DNA of 39,652 nucleotides. Origin: JBHHYN01 sp046757565. GTDB taxonomy: Bacteria > Pseudomonadota > Gammaproteobacteria > Eutrophobiales > Eutrophobiaceae. A program made the position numbers and the translations under genes. Where the stretch lies: assembly GCA_046757565.1 (NCBI GenBank), contig JBHHYN010000013.1, positions 1 through 39,652 of the forward strand. The letters run 5' to 3'. This document shows, piece by piece, positions 8,983 through 16,608 of the stretch. How positions within the stretch are numbered: position 1 is the stretch's first letter; every line of letters begins with the position of its first letter. Below the pieces are notes generated by a model. That model was not told the origin of the DNA, searched no databases, and was given only the letters and a program-made list of their open reading frames with translations.

Positions 8983-9339
8983 CTATTTTCCCGCTGCCAC
9001 CAGCATTGCCTTGAAATCCTCGACACTCATGCCGGTCTGCTGGGCGCCCACGTCCTGGACGTTGAGTCCGAGAATCCCGGCGAACTTGGCCAGATAGTAG
9101 ATATTGCCGCCTGCCTCGATCAGATCCAGCACATTACGCGCCTTGATCGCCCGGCGTTGCTGCTCATTCAGGTTGAACTTGTCGCAGTAGGCCTGTTCAT
9201 CCCGCAGGAAGGCAGCACGGTTCCCGGCATGATTGAATGAATAGCACATCCTGTTGAGGGCATAGCCTTTTACCGCCTGGCGTCCGTCGAAGAACGTCGT
9301 TCCCGCTATGTTGTCATAATCCCGTGCTTTAAAACCCAT
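8983..9339 (-). CDS. ligA: Protocatechuate 4,5-dioxygenase-type alpha subunit, copy 2
   Basis: A 118-residue LigA-type subunit and the first gene of the operon. It shares ARDYDNIAGT, KGYALNRMCYSFN, EAGGNIYYLAKF and QQTGMSVEDFKAML with copy 1, although the family IPGT word reads IAGT here. The ATG at 9339 is preceded by AGGGGGG six bases away and gives the family-standard N-terminus. An upstream in-frame start at 9402 would add 21 unrelated residues. A 336-base divergent region separates it from the plus-strand NmrA-like gene and holds an FNR-type box about 147 bases upstream of this start. Confidence 0.9.
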   Translation of the reverse strand: MGFKARDYDNIAGTTFFDGRQAVKGYALNRMCYSFNHAGNRAAFLRDEQAYCDKFNLNEQQRRAIKARNVLDLIEAGGNIYYLAKFAGILGLNVQDVGAQQTGMSVEDFKAMLVAAGK

Positions 9340-9675
9340 GAATGCCCCCCTGTAGCATGACTCATATTCATCCGGGACAACAACGTGCCCAAATAAAACC
9401 ACGGAAATTGTGCCTCTGCCCCGAAATTCTTATTTCATACGTTATAAACAAATTCCGGGCGATTCAATCCGAGTTTGGACAACCATTGATTTAGATCAAA
9501 TTTTTACTGGAGAAATGCTCTGGATCCACATCGATATAATTCGTCAGGACATTGCTGTTACCCATCCGTCAGCGGGGACCGAGATGGACTACTCCCGCAG
9601 CCGGTTTGAATCGGGGTAGAGTGTGTGTTATGTAGACAGGGAAGATGGCAACGACTGACTGAAGGGGAAACGGTA
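9340..9675. promoter_or_regulatory. Divergent intergenic region between ligA2 and the NmrA-like gene
   Basis: This 336-base stretch has no convincing gene and is visibly A/T-rich between 9420 and 9545. It must carry the promoters for the leftward lig operon and the rightward NmrA-like gene. The clearest signal in it is the FNR-type palindrome annotated separately. No hairpin terminator was found. Confidence 0.6.
9486..9499. promoter_or_regulatory. FNR/ANR-type box
   Basis: TTGATTTAGATCAA matches the FNR/ANR consensus TTGAT-N4-ATCAA at all ten defined positions. FNR-family regulators bind such sites under low oxygen (or on NO or other signals) and activate or repress depending on position. 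It sits in the divergent region, about 147 bases from the ligA2 ATG and 177 bases from the NmrA-like ATG. The match is seen directly; which promoter it controls is inference. Confidence 0.55.
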
Positions 9676-10620
9676 ATGATCGCTACGCTGCAAATCCTGG
9701 TATTTGCGTTATCTGTTGTCCTGGTTATGCCGGTACCGGCATCCGACCAGCAGGCGGATAACGCCAATCGTCTTATCCTGGTTGCCGGGGCAACCGGCCG
9801 GCAAGGCGGCGCCGTTGCCCGTGAATTGCAGCGCCGCGGCTATCGGGTACGGGGACTAACCCGCCATGCGCACAGTGACAGAGCCAGGGCCCTCATCGCC
9901 CTGGGTGTGGAGATGGTACAGGGCGATTTCGATGATGCGCCGTCACTGGACAGGGCATTGGACGGGGCCTATGGGGCCTACTCCGTGCAAAACTGGAGAG
10001 GCATCGGCGCTGGCGGCGAGATCCGGCAAGGCGAGGCCTTCGCGGATGCGGCGAGACGCGCCGGGGTGAAACATTTTGTCTACAGCTCCGTCGCCGCCGC
10101 AGCCCGGAAAACCGGTGTGCCCCATTTCGACAGTAAGGTCGAGATAGAGGCGCATATTCGCGCCATCGGCTTGCCTTATACGATCATCCGGCCGGCCAGC
10201 TTTATGTCGAATCTGAAGCGCTCGCGCAAGGAGATCCTGGCAGGCGTCCTGCGGGGACCGTTGCCCCCCCAAAAAAAATTACAGTATATAGCTGTTCGGG
10301 ACATCGGCAGATTTGCCGCGGATGCCTTTGACGATCCGGACAGGTGGCTGGGGCGGACGATTGAAATTGCCGGCGATGAAAAGAGCAATACAGAAGTCGC
10401 GGCGATTCTCAGCCGGGTATTGGGACGGCCCGTGAACTATGAACAGATCCCCTGGGATAAATTTGCCGGTTCTGCACCGCCTCCGATAGTTGCTATGGTA
10501 AACTGGTATCGTGAAGCTGGCTTTAGCATCGATGTGGCCGTTTTGCGCAGGAAGTATCCATGGATGCTGACATTGGAGGAGTATCTGCGTGCAAGCGGCT
10601 GGACAAATCAGAAACAGTAA
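9676..10620 (+). CDS. NmrA-like/SDR NAD(P)-binding protein with a signal peptide
   Basis: A 314-residue protein. Residues 1 to about 24 (MIATLQILVFALSVVLVMPVPAS) form a typical hydrophobic signal peptide or anchor. After it comes an NmrA/atypical SDR fold: LILVAGATGRQGGAVARELQRRG (GxxGxxG nucleotide motif), a second-strand Arg (VRGLTR) and ALGVEMVQGDFDD. The family includes NADP sensors and NAD(P)H-dependent reductases, which normally act in the cytosol, so the leader is unusual. The ATG at 9676 has AGGGGA about nine bases upstream; an open frame to 9625 lacks a site. It is divergent from the lig operon across the FNR-type box, which hints at linked regulation. Confidence 0.8.
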   Translation: MIATLQILVFALSVVLVMPVPASDQQADNANRLILVAGATGRQGGAVARELQRRGYRVRGLTRHAHSDRARALIALGVEMVQGDFDDAPSLDRALDGAYGAYSVQNWRGIGAGGEIRQGEAFADAARRAGVKHFVYSSVAAAARKTGVPHFDSKVEIEAHIRAIGLPYTIIRPASFMSNLKRSRKEILAGVLRGPLPPQKKLQYIAVRDIGRFAADAFDDPDRWLGRTIEIAGDEKSNTEVAAILSRVLGRPVNYEQIPWDKFAGSAPPPIVAMVNWYREAGFSIDVAVLRRKYPWMLTLEEYLRASGWTNQKQ

Positions 10621-10690
10621 GCGTGAGCACCGCAACCGGACTACTAAAAATACGAACATGACAACCCGTGTTAAAAATCCGAGAGTTGTT

Positions 10691-11836
10691 ATGGCGCTAA
10701 TCCGGTTTCTCTTTCTGCGTATCGTCCCGGTTGCATTCCTGTTGTTCTGTTTGTTACCGGCCGGCACGCCGGCGGTCAACGCAGTTGACTTTACCTCCCC
10801 GTTCAAGGGTCTGTTCGGTAGCGATGACGGCGTCGTTGTGTGGCAGGGGCCGGGCCAGTACGTCAAGATTGTCAGTCAGGGCCTGAGCACCGGCCGCAAA
10901 CATACACCGAAGAACGATCATCCGGCCAAATTGAAGCCGCGTGATCTTGCCGCGATACTCGCATCGTTGCGGGGACCGAAGCCAGAGGGGGCGCCCAATG
11001 GGCGGGGGACCATGCCGTTATTTACCATGGCGGAGGTGAAACTGCTGGCGACCCGGCTGGCCGGGGCGCTGGCCAGGGCGACGCCGAGACAGGACGTTGT
11101 GTTCGCGGTGGTCGATGTGCCCGAACATTTTCGTCGCCATGATCGCCGATCCACCGCTGCCCGGCTGTTTATGCACAAGGGCAGACTCAATATGATTTTT
11201 GGAGATGTACTGCAGCCGGCGCGAAACGATGAGAAATCGAAACGCAAAAACATCAGTCACTATGCCAAACCGCACCGCGCCGGCAAGCGCATCGAAGCTC
11301 TGGGCCGTTCCGTGCATATCGCCAGGGGGACTGGCATTAACTATTGGACGGGCAGGGGCAGTCCGCGTGATGACTGGATCGTGATCGATGTGCCCACTAC
11401 CGTGGCCGCCTATAAAGGTCTGCAAATACGGCTGGCTGCTGAACACAAACTGGCCGGGGACGAAAACACCGGTGAGAGGCGGGAGCGCCGGCACATGCAG
11501 GAGGAGATAGCACGCTTGCGCCAGGAGCTGCAGGAGAGCGAGAGGAAGAAGACCCGCGATCCGGTAGAGAAGGGAGAGCGGCGTGGGGCAGTGAAAGAGG
11601 GGCCGATTAAAATGCAGAACGGAGGTGCCCCTGCGGCCGGCCAGTCGTCCACCACACAAAACCAGACCGGAACTCCCGCTGTCCATGCGTCCGCTGCTCG
11701 GAACAACCCGGCCAGCGCAACTGCCATGGCCTCCATCGAGCAGCGGCTCGGCACGCTCAAGTCACTGCATGAGAAGCAACTCATTACCGATGAAGAGTAC
11801 TCGGCCAAGCGCAAGCAGATCCTGGACATGCTTTGA
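10691..11836 (+). CDS. Exported protein of unknown function with C-terminal SHOCT-like domain
   Basis: About 381 residues. An N-terminal hydrophobic leader (ALIRFLFLRIVPVAFLLF, then AGTPAVNA) suggests export. The middle part (VWQGPGQYVKIVSQ onward) matches nothing I recognise. Near residues 255-290 is a charged, probably coiled-coil stretch (EEIARLRQELQESERKK), followed by a low-complexity Gly/Ala/Thr linker. The last 32 residues (EQRLGTLKSLHEKQLITDEEY...ILDML) look like a SHOCT domain, a short module for oligomerisation or DNA/protein contact. Starts at 10658 and 10589 are also open; 10691 is chosen because the leader then begins the protein. It lies 70 bases after the NmrA-like gene and may be co-transcribed with it. 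Confidence 0.6.
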   Translation: MALIRFLFLRIVPVAFLLFCLLPAGTPAVNAVDFTSPFKGLFGSDDGVVVWQGPGQYVKIVSQGLSTGRKHTPKNDHPAKLKPRDLAAILASLRGPKPEGAPNGRGTMPLFTMAEVKLLATRLAGALARATPRQDVVFAVVDVPEHFRRHDRRSTAARLFMHKGRLNMIFGDVLQPARNDEKSKRKNISHYAKPHRAGKRIEALGRSVHIARGTGINYWTGRGSPRDDWIVIDVPTTVAAYKGLQIRLAAEHKLAGDENTGERRERRHMQEEIARLRQELQESERKKTRDPVEKGERRGAVKEGPIKMQNGGAPAAGQSSTTQNQTGTPAVHASAARNNPASATAMASIEQRLGTLKSLHEKQLITDEEYSAKRKQILDML

Positions 11837-11943
11837 CCCGCGGACGCGGTAACATTACCTGTAATTTTTCAACTTAAGTTTTTTAGAGCTGTTTCGTAGC
11901 CGTGATGCGTCAGGTTGCGGTAACATGGCTGAGGAGGTTTTTG

Positions 11944-12633
11944 ATGTTCAAGCGTATCTATTGGCTGTTCTCTCATCTCGGAGTGATGGCGCTTTCCGCC
12001 TCGTTTATCATGGGTTTCCGTTATGCACCGGAGGCGCCGGTCCGCAACCTGGTAGTCGATGTCCTGATCTATCTGGCCTTCATCGTGGTGCATATCGTGA
12101 TGACTATGCCGGCATTCAAACAGGCCGTCTTTGGTCATCCCCAGGGGACGCTCTCCGAACGCCGCATCTATGTGTTTATCTCCGTGGTCACCTGGCTGGC
12201 GGTGTATGGGTGGCATCTGCCCGTCGGCGGCTACGGCTTTACTTCACCGCTCTGGTTACAGTTTATCGGGTACTGTGCCGTGTTGTTGTCTGTTTTTGCA
12301 TTTTTCGAGTTTGCCACCTTCGAGAAGTTGGGCAGCCTGCTGGGGATGCCGGGTGCTGAACTTTCGCACTCCGTAGGCAGCGAGACACCCCTGATGAAGG
12401 AGGGTCCCTATGCGCAGGTGCGTCACCCCATGTACCGTGCTGCCCTGTTTCTCTCCTTTTCCTCGTTACTGATCCACCCGCATGCGGGACAACTGCTGTT
12501 TGCCGTACTGGTCTCGGCCTCCTTTATCGGATTCATTCCTTTTGAGGAACATCAATTGCTGCGCGCCCGTGGCGATGAGTACCGGGAGTATATGCACACT
12601 ACGCCCTATCGGCTGTTGCAAGGGATCTGGTAA
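11944..12633 (+). CDS. Integral membrane protein of the NnrU/isoprenylcysteine methyltransferase-like group
   Basis: A 229-residue protein with about six membrane segments. Its C-terminal half has the PEMT/ICMT/NnrU-type signature: GPYAQVRHPMYRAALFL, then two membrane segments, then EEHQLLRARGDEYREYM. In this fold the RHPxY and E-x-L-x-x-x-x-G-x-x-Y residues bind S-adenosylmethionine, so a membrane-embedded methyl transfer is possible. NnrU relatives are linked to nitric oxide or nitrite metabolism and their chemistry is unsettled. The ATG at 11944 has AGGAGG about seven bases upstream, which decides the start over 11902. The gene follows the SHOCT protein by 107 bases and converges with the MtdB-like gene. 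Confidence 0.72.
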   Translation: MFKRIYWLFSHLGVMALSASFIMGFRYAPEAPVRNLVVDVLIYLAFIVVHIVMTMPAFKQAVFGHPQGTLSERRIYVFISVVTWLAVYGWHLPVGGYGFTSPLWLQFIGYCAVLLSVFAFFEFATFEKLGSLLGMPGAELSHSVGSETPLMKEGPYAQVRHPMYRAALFLSFSSLLIHPHAGQLLFAVLVSASFIGFIPFEEHQLLRARGDEYREYMHTTPYRLLQGIW

Positions 12634-12681
12634 GTTAACGATGGTGTGATGGATCGTTATTATACGATCAACACAGGCTTC

Positions 12682-13581
12682 TTATTTTCCACCATTGGTC
12701 GATAATGCAAACGCGTAGGCATCCTGGAAATCCAGCAACGCTGCTTTGTCCGATGCCTGCATTTTTTCAAACAGACCGAACTGGACCTTGTATTTCAGAT
12801 TGCCAATGGCCAGCGCCCCTATCCCCAGGAATGTACTCTTCGCCATCTTTACCGGTTCCCCGTGGTCTTGAGCCCCAATCCCCTCGATGCCGCTGGGGGG
12901 CACCGCGTTGGTATCCGCTGCCATGATCAGGTTGGAGGCATGATCCAGTTCCTCTTTGCCAAGTATGCGTATCCCCGCCCTGGCAGCACAAATCAACACT
13001 TCGACGGATGCCAGGGCTTCTATCTTGTCTTCATGGGTCAGGGCGCTCACGGCCGGTACATCGACGCGGTAACGTTCGCAGAAACGCATGGCAAATTTGA
13101 CTTCATCGTCGCCTGTCAACTGACACAATTTGGCTTTGGCGCCCTGCTGCGCCGCCAGTATGGCGGTGCAGATCCCGACGGGACCGATTCCAAATACACC
13201 AACGCTTCTGCCTTTCAGCCCTTTCCCGGTCTCCTTTTTCAGCGCCTGCTCAACCAGTGCGACCACACTCGCCGCTGTGGTGTAGGCGCCGTTGGGATCG
13301 ACGAATACGCCCACCTGAAAGTCGCTGACCATGGCGGTCCTGGCGTTGTCGAACATGTCCTTGGCGAGGTGAACATTGTGACCGCCAATGAAGATGCCGG
13401 TGTCATTGAAACGCCCGGGCGGACGGGCAAAGATAGCATCCTGCACCATGGGGACGACATCATCGGGCCGGGTGCCGGTAAATGGTAATATCTGGTTAAA
13501 GCCTGCGTCCGCAGCGAGGGTGACATCAAACGGGCTGATATGCGTATCCGGGACGAGAATATAGAGTATTCGTGACGCCAT
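12682..13581 (-). CDS. mtdB: Methylene-tetrahydromethanopterin dehydrogenase, MtdB-like
   Basis: A 299-residue protein. MtdB oxidises methylene-H4MPT to methenyl-H4MPT with NAD(P)+ in the formaldehyde-oxidation pathway of methylotrophs. The N-terminus follows the MtdB pattern (SPFDVTLAADAGFNQILPFT and TGIFIGGHNVHLAKDM). A Rossmann motif GIGPVG sits at residues 131-136. The C-terminal region has AADTNAVPPSGIEGIG and GIGALAIGNLKYKVQ, both typical of MtdB; the GPVG motif is nearer to MtdA. Length matches MtdB (about 298). No other H4MPT genes (fae, mch, fhc) are in the window. It follows ligC on the same strand by 155 bases with a hairpin between, suggesting a role with methoxy-aromatic breakdown. 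Use of another pterin such as tetrahydrofolate cannot be excluded. Confidence 0.85.
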   Translation of the reverse strand: MASRILYILVPDTHISPFDVTLAADAGFNQILPFTGTRPDDVVPMVQDAIFARPPGRFNDTGIFIGGHNVHLAKDMFDNARTAMVSDFQVGVFVDPNGAYTTAASVVALVEQALKKETGKGLKGRSVGVFGIGPVGICTAILAAQQGAKAKLCQLTGDDEVKFAMRFCERYRVDVPAVSALTHEDKIEALASVEVLICAARAGIRILGKEELDHASNLIMAADTNAVPPSGIEGIGAQDHGEPVKMAKSTFLGIGALAIGNLKYKVQFGLFEKMQASDKAALLDFQDAYAFALSTNGGK

Positions 13582-13607
13582 ATGATCAATTGACAGGTAA
13601 TGGTTAA

Positions 13608-13628
13608 ATTCCCGGGCAACCCGGGAAT
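13608..13628 (-). terminator. GC-rich hairpin between ligC and the MtdB-like gene
   Basis: A perfect 9-base-pair stem (ATTCCCGGG / CCCGGGAAT) with a three-base loop lies between the two minus-strand genes. On that strand it is followed by only TTTAACC, so it is a poor classical terminator. It could attenuate, stabilise the mRNA end, or mark an RNA processing point. Confidence 0.4.
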
Positions 13629-13736
13629 ATCACTCTTATCGACACGGGCGGGCGTTACTTGAGGAATAGTTAAGCCGGAACGTTCGCAAATTACCGCTGC
13701 GGCTTTGCTTGTCAGTGCCGTTGCTACCGGGCGCCG

Positions 13737-14678
13737 TTACTTCATGGATTGAGCGAGACGGTCGAGTGTCTGCATCGCAGGCAGTACCTGGGCCACGCTG
13801 GAATTCGGCTCCTTGCCTTGCCGGATCGCCGTAATGAATTCGCGGTCCTGGAGTTCAATACCATCCATGGAAACGGCCACTCCGGAGACATCGATGGGAT
13901 TTTCATTGCCATCCACAAGGTCATCGTAGCGTGCGATATAGGTGCCGTTGTCACATATATAACGGAAGAAGGTACCCAGTGGTCCTTCGTTGTTGAACGA
14001 CAGCGCCAGGGTGCAGACGGCCCCCGATGAGGTCTTCATGCCGATACTCATGTCCATGGCGATCCCCAGCTGCGGATGCATCGGCCCCTGTAACGCCTGT
14101 GCCTCAGTAGCGATTTCCCCGGTTTGATACTGAAACAGGTCCACCGTATGGCAGGCGTGGTGCCAGAGCAGATGATCGGTCCAGCTTCTGGGCTTGCCCT
14201 CGGCATTGGTGTTGCTGCGGCGGAAGAAGAAGGTTTGCACCACCAGGTGCTGAAGTATGAGTTCCCCCGCTGCAATTTTATTATGGATCCACTGGTGGCT
14301 CGGATTAAAACGGCGGGTGTGCCCCGCCATGGCCACCAGTCCGGTCTCTTTCTGGACGCTATCGATGCGTTCGGCATCGACCAGTGAGTCGGCGATGGGG
14401 ATTTCGATCTCGACATGTTTGCCTGCGCGCATTGCCTGTTCCGCCTGGGCGGCATGCATCGGCGTGGGGGAAGTGAGGATCACGGCTTCCACGCCGGGCT
14501 GCGCCAGCGCCTCTTCCAGCTCCGTGGTCCAGTGAGGGATCCCGTACTGTTTTGCCACCGCCTCGGTGGTGTCCGGACTGCCGCCGGAGATGGACGCAAC
14601 TTCGATACCATCGATGCGGGCCAACCCGTTCAGATGTTTTTTGGCGAAGGCGCCCTGACCCACCATGCATAATTTCAT
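13737..14678 (-). CDS. ligC: 4-carboxy-2-hydroxymuconate-6-semialdehyde dehydrogenase (LigC)
   Basis: A 313-residue GFO/IDH/MocA-family dehydrogenase. LigC oxidises the hemiacetal form of the LigAB product to 2-pyrone-4,6-dicarboxylate with NADP+. The sequence follows known LigC closely: VGQGAFAKKHLNGL (nucleotide fold), GHTRRFNPSHQWIHNKI, RSWTDHLLWHHACHTVDLF, LSFNNEGPLGTFFRYICDN, and GIELQDREFITAIRQGKEPNSSVA near the end. Length is as expected (about 315). It lies 4.4 kb from the ligAB/ligI operon, separated by three opposite-strand genes and the MtdB-like gene, so PCA genes occupy two transcription units here. The start ATG has GGGAGGAACTG just upstream. Confidence 0.94.
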   Translation of the reverse strand: MKLCMVGQGAFAKKHLNGLARIDGIEVASISGGSPDTTEAVAKQYGIPHWTTELEEALAQPGVEAVILTSPTPMHAAQAEQAMRAGKHVEIEIPIADSLVDAERIDSVQKETGLVAMAGHTRRFNPSHQWIHNKIAAGELILQHLVVQTFFFRRSNTNAEGKPRSWTDHLLWHHACHTVDLFQYQTGEIATEAQALQGPMHPQLGIAMDMSIGMKTSSGAVCTLALSFNNEGPLGTFFRYICDNGTYIARYDDLVDGNENPIDVSGVAVSMDGIELQDREFITAIRQGKEPNSSVAQVLPAMQTLDRLAQSMK

Positions 14679-15071
14679 TCAGTTCCTCCCGTTACGATTT
14701 ATTGATTGGTTCCGGTATTAATGTGCCTCAAATGATGTAATCATCCGCTAATCTCAAGCTTATCACTGCAATTATCCCATGCCTATGAGTCACTATTTTT
14801 ACTCATTGGGAGTCAATCAATTTGAATGGCGTCCAGGTGGACGTTGACGCCTGGCCTGTGCTACATTGCAGGTGGCAATAGCCCCCTTAAAAAAAACCGA
14901 TCATCGGGTGCATAATCTTTTTAACCGGCGGACTCTCCTGTCATGACCGTTCCCCACACCCAGGGACACCACGGCCTCCACACCGGGTTGCTCGAAAAAA
15001 TGTCCGGAGCCTTGCAGGAGGACCGGACAGCATGGGCAAACTGCGGTGCCATGCACGGCAATCATTAAACG
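14679..15071. promoter_or_regulatory. Divergent intergenic region between ligC and the amidase
   Basis: This 393-base region has no convincing gene. It holds two small inverted repeats: ATGAT-GTA-ATCAT at 14732-14744, and ATGAGT / ACTCAT separated by ten bases at 14785-14806. Either could be an operator for ligC or the amidase. They lie about 55-130 bases upstream of ligC, a sensible position for LysR-, IclR- or GntR-type sites. No regulator of those families is in the window. Confidence 0.4.
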
Positions 15072-16586
15072 ATGCGTTTTCATTTACCTCAATTAGAAGA
15101 GCTGAAGGCCGTTGCTGCAGCACTGGGCCAGTCTCCGGATGAGGCGACGCTCGAAGCCATACGGCATCACCTGGAGCCTTTTGCCGAAGCTTACGACTAT
15201 CTTGAAGAACAGGCGGATGAATTGCCCCCGGTGCAGTATGCGCAGCGCTCCTACCGTTTTCCTGACAGGGAAGAAAACGCACTGGGTGGCTGGTATGTGA
15301 AGACCGATTTGAAGGGCAAAGCGGCCGGACCGTTACACGGAAAATCTGTCGCCATTAAAGATAATATCTTTGTGGCCGGTGTGCCCATGATGAATGGCGC
15401 CTCCTTCCTGGAAGGCTTCGTTCCGGACTTTGACGCCACGGTGGTGACACGCTTGCTGGACGCCGGTGCTGAAATCGCAGGCAAGGCGGTGTGCGAATTC
15501 CTCTGTGTCTCCGGCGGCAGCACAACCGCCAGTACCGGCATCGTGCATAATCCCCGGAACCCTGCCTATTCAGCCGGCGGATCCTCTTCCGGCAGTGCGG
15601 CTCTGGTCGCCGCCGGGGAGGTGGATATGGCCCTCGGTTGCGATCAGGCCGGCTCTATCCGCATCCCGTCGAGTTTTTGCGGTGTCTGTGGCATGAAGCC
15701 CAGCCACGGTCTGGTCCCCTATACGGGTATCCTGGGGATGGAGGCCACGCTCGATCATGTCGGACCCATCACCGCCACGGTGGCGGACAATGCACTGCTG
15801 CTGGAGGTGCTGGCGGGTTATGATGAGTTCGACGGCCGCCAGAGACGGATACATCTCCACAGGTATGGCGACGCAATCGATCAGAGTATCTCGGGCCTGA
15901 GGATTGCCGTCGTGACCGAAGGGTTTGCCCATCCCCTTTCAGAAGCGGCGGTGGATGAGTGCGTCCGGGAGGCCGCGGAGCGGTTCCGGGAACTGGGTGC
16001 GGAAGTGGCCGAGGTCTCGGTCCCCATGCATCGGCAAGGGGTGGCTATCTGGGGCGGGGTGATTACGGAAGGGCTTTGGCAAACCCTGCGCCTGAACGGG
16101 CTCGGCTATAATACCGACGGGGTCTACTCCCCGGCACTGCTTGCCTCAATGCAGGCGTGGCGGACCAAACTGGCGCAATTCCCGATTAATGGCCTCATGC
16201 TCCTGCTGCTGGGGAAATACCTGGAGCGTTACGGTAACCGCTACTATGCCAGGGCGAAGAACCTGGTACGGCGGCTGCGCAATGCCTATGACAGGGTATT
16301 GGGGGAATACGATGTGTTGCTGATGCCGACTACCGTACAGCAGGCGCCCAGGAACCCGGCATCCCGGGCAGAACTCACTACCGAACAGATCATGTCGGAC
16401 GCATTTAATACTGTGTTGAATACCTGTCAGTTCGATATCAGCGGGCACCCGGCCATCTCCATTCCCTGCGGTCTGCGAAACGCTCTTCCCGTCGGCATGA
16501 TGCTGGCGGGCCGGCAGTTTGATGAGCCAACCCTCTACCGGGCTGCCCACGCCTTTGAACAGTCGGGCGACTGGCGGCAGATGTGA
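15072..16586 (+). CDS. Amidase-signature family amidohydrolase
   Basis: A 504-residue enzyme of the amidase-signature family, which hydrolyses amide bonds through a Ser-cisSer-Lys triad. Lys96 lies in VAIKDNIF, the probable cis-Ser171 in AGGSSSGS, and nucleophile Ser195 in DQAGSIRIPSSFCGVCGMKPS. The 24-residue spacing of the two serines is canonical. A roughly 80-residue helical N-terminal extension precedes the core. The substrate is unknown; aryl amides would fit the neighbourhood. No strong Shine-Dalgarno precedes the ATG. The stop lies only 22 bases before the GTG of tetR copy 1, so amidase and regulator are probably one operon, ahead of a receptor gene on the other strand. Confidence 0.88.
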   Translation: MRFHLPQLEELKAVAAALGQSPDEATLEAIRHHLEPFAEAYDYLEEQADELPPVQYAQRSYRFPDREENALGGWYVKTDLKGKAAGPLHGKSVAIKDNIFVAGVPMMNGASFLEGFVPDFDATVVTRLLDAGAEIAGKAVCEFLCVSGGSTTASTGIVHNPRNPAYSAGGSSSGSAALVAAGEVDMALGCDQAGSIRIPSSFCGVCGMKPSHGLVPYTGILGMEATLDHVGPITATVADNALLLEVLAGYDEFDGRQRRIHLHRYGDAIDQSISGLRIAVVTEGFAHPLSEAAVDECVREAAERFRELGAEVAEVSVPMHRQGVAIWGGVITEGLWQTLRLNGLGYNTDGVYSPALLASMQAWRTKLAQFPINGLMLLLLGKYLERYGNRYYARAKNLVRRLRNAYDRVLGEYDVLLMPTTVQQAPRNPASRAELTTEQIMSDAFNTVLNTCQFDISGHPAISIPCGLRNALPVGMMLAGRQFDEPTLYRAAHAFEQSGDWRQM

Positions 16587-16608
16587 AATTATAAAGATGA
16601 GGTCCATA

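Noticed and set aside
11870..11890. AACTTAAGTT followed by T's as an intrinsic terminator after the SHOCT gene.
   Set aside because: The palindrome is A/T-only with no loop, too weak to call a terminator.
12645..12677. A GATCGT / ACGATC hairpin between the convergent membrane protein and MtdB-like genes as a terminator.
   Set aside because: Six-base stem and no T run on either strand; not convincing.
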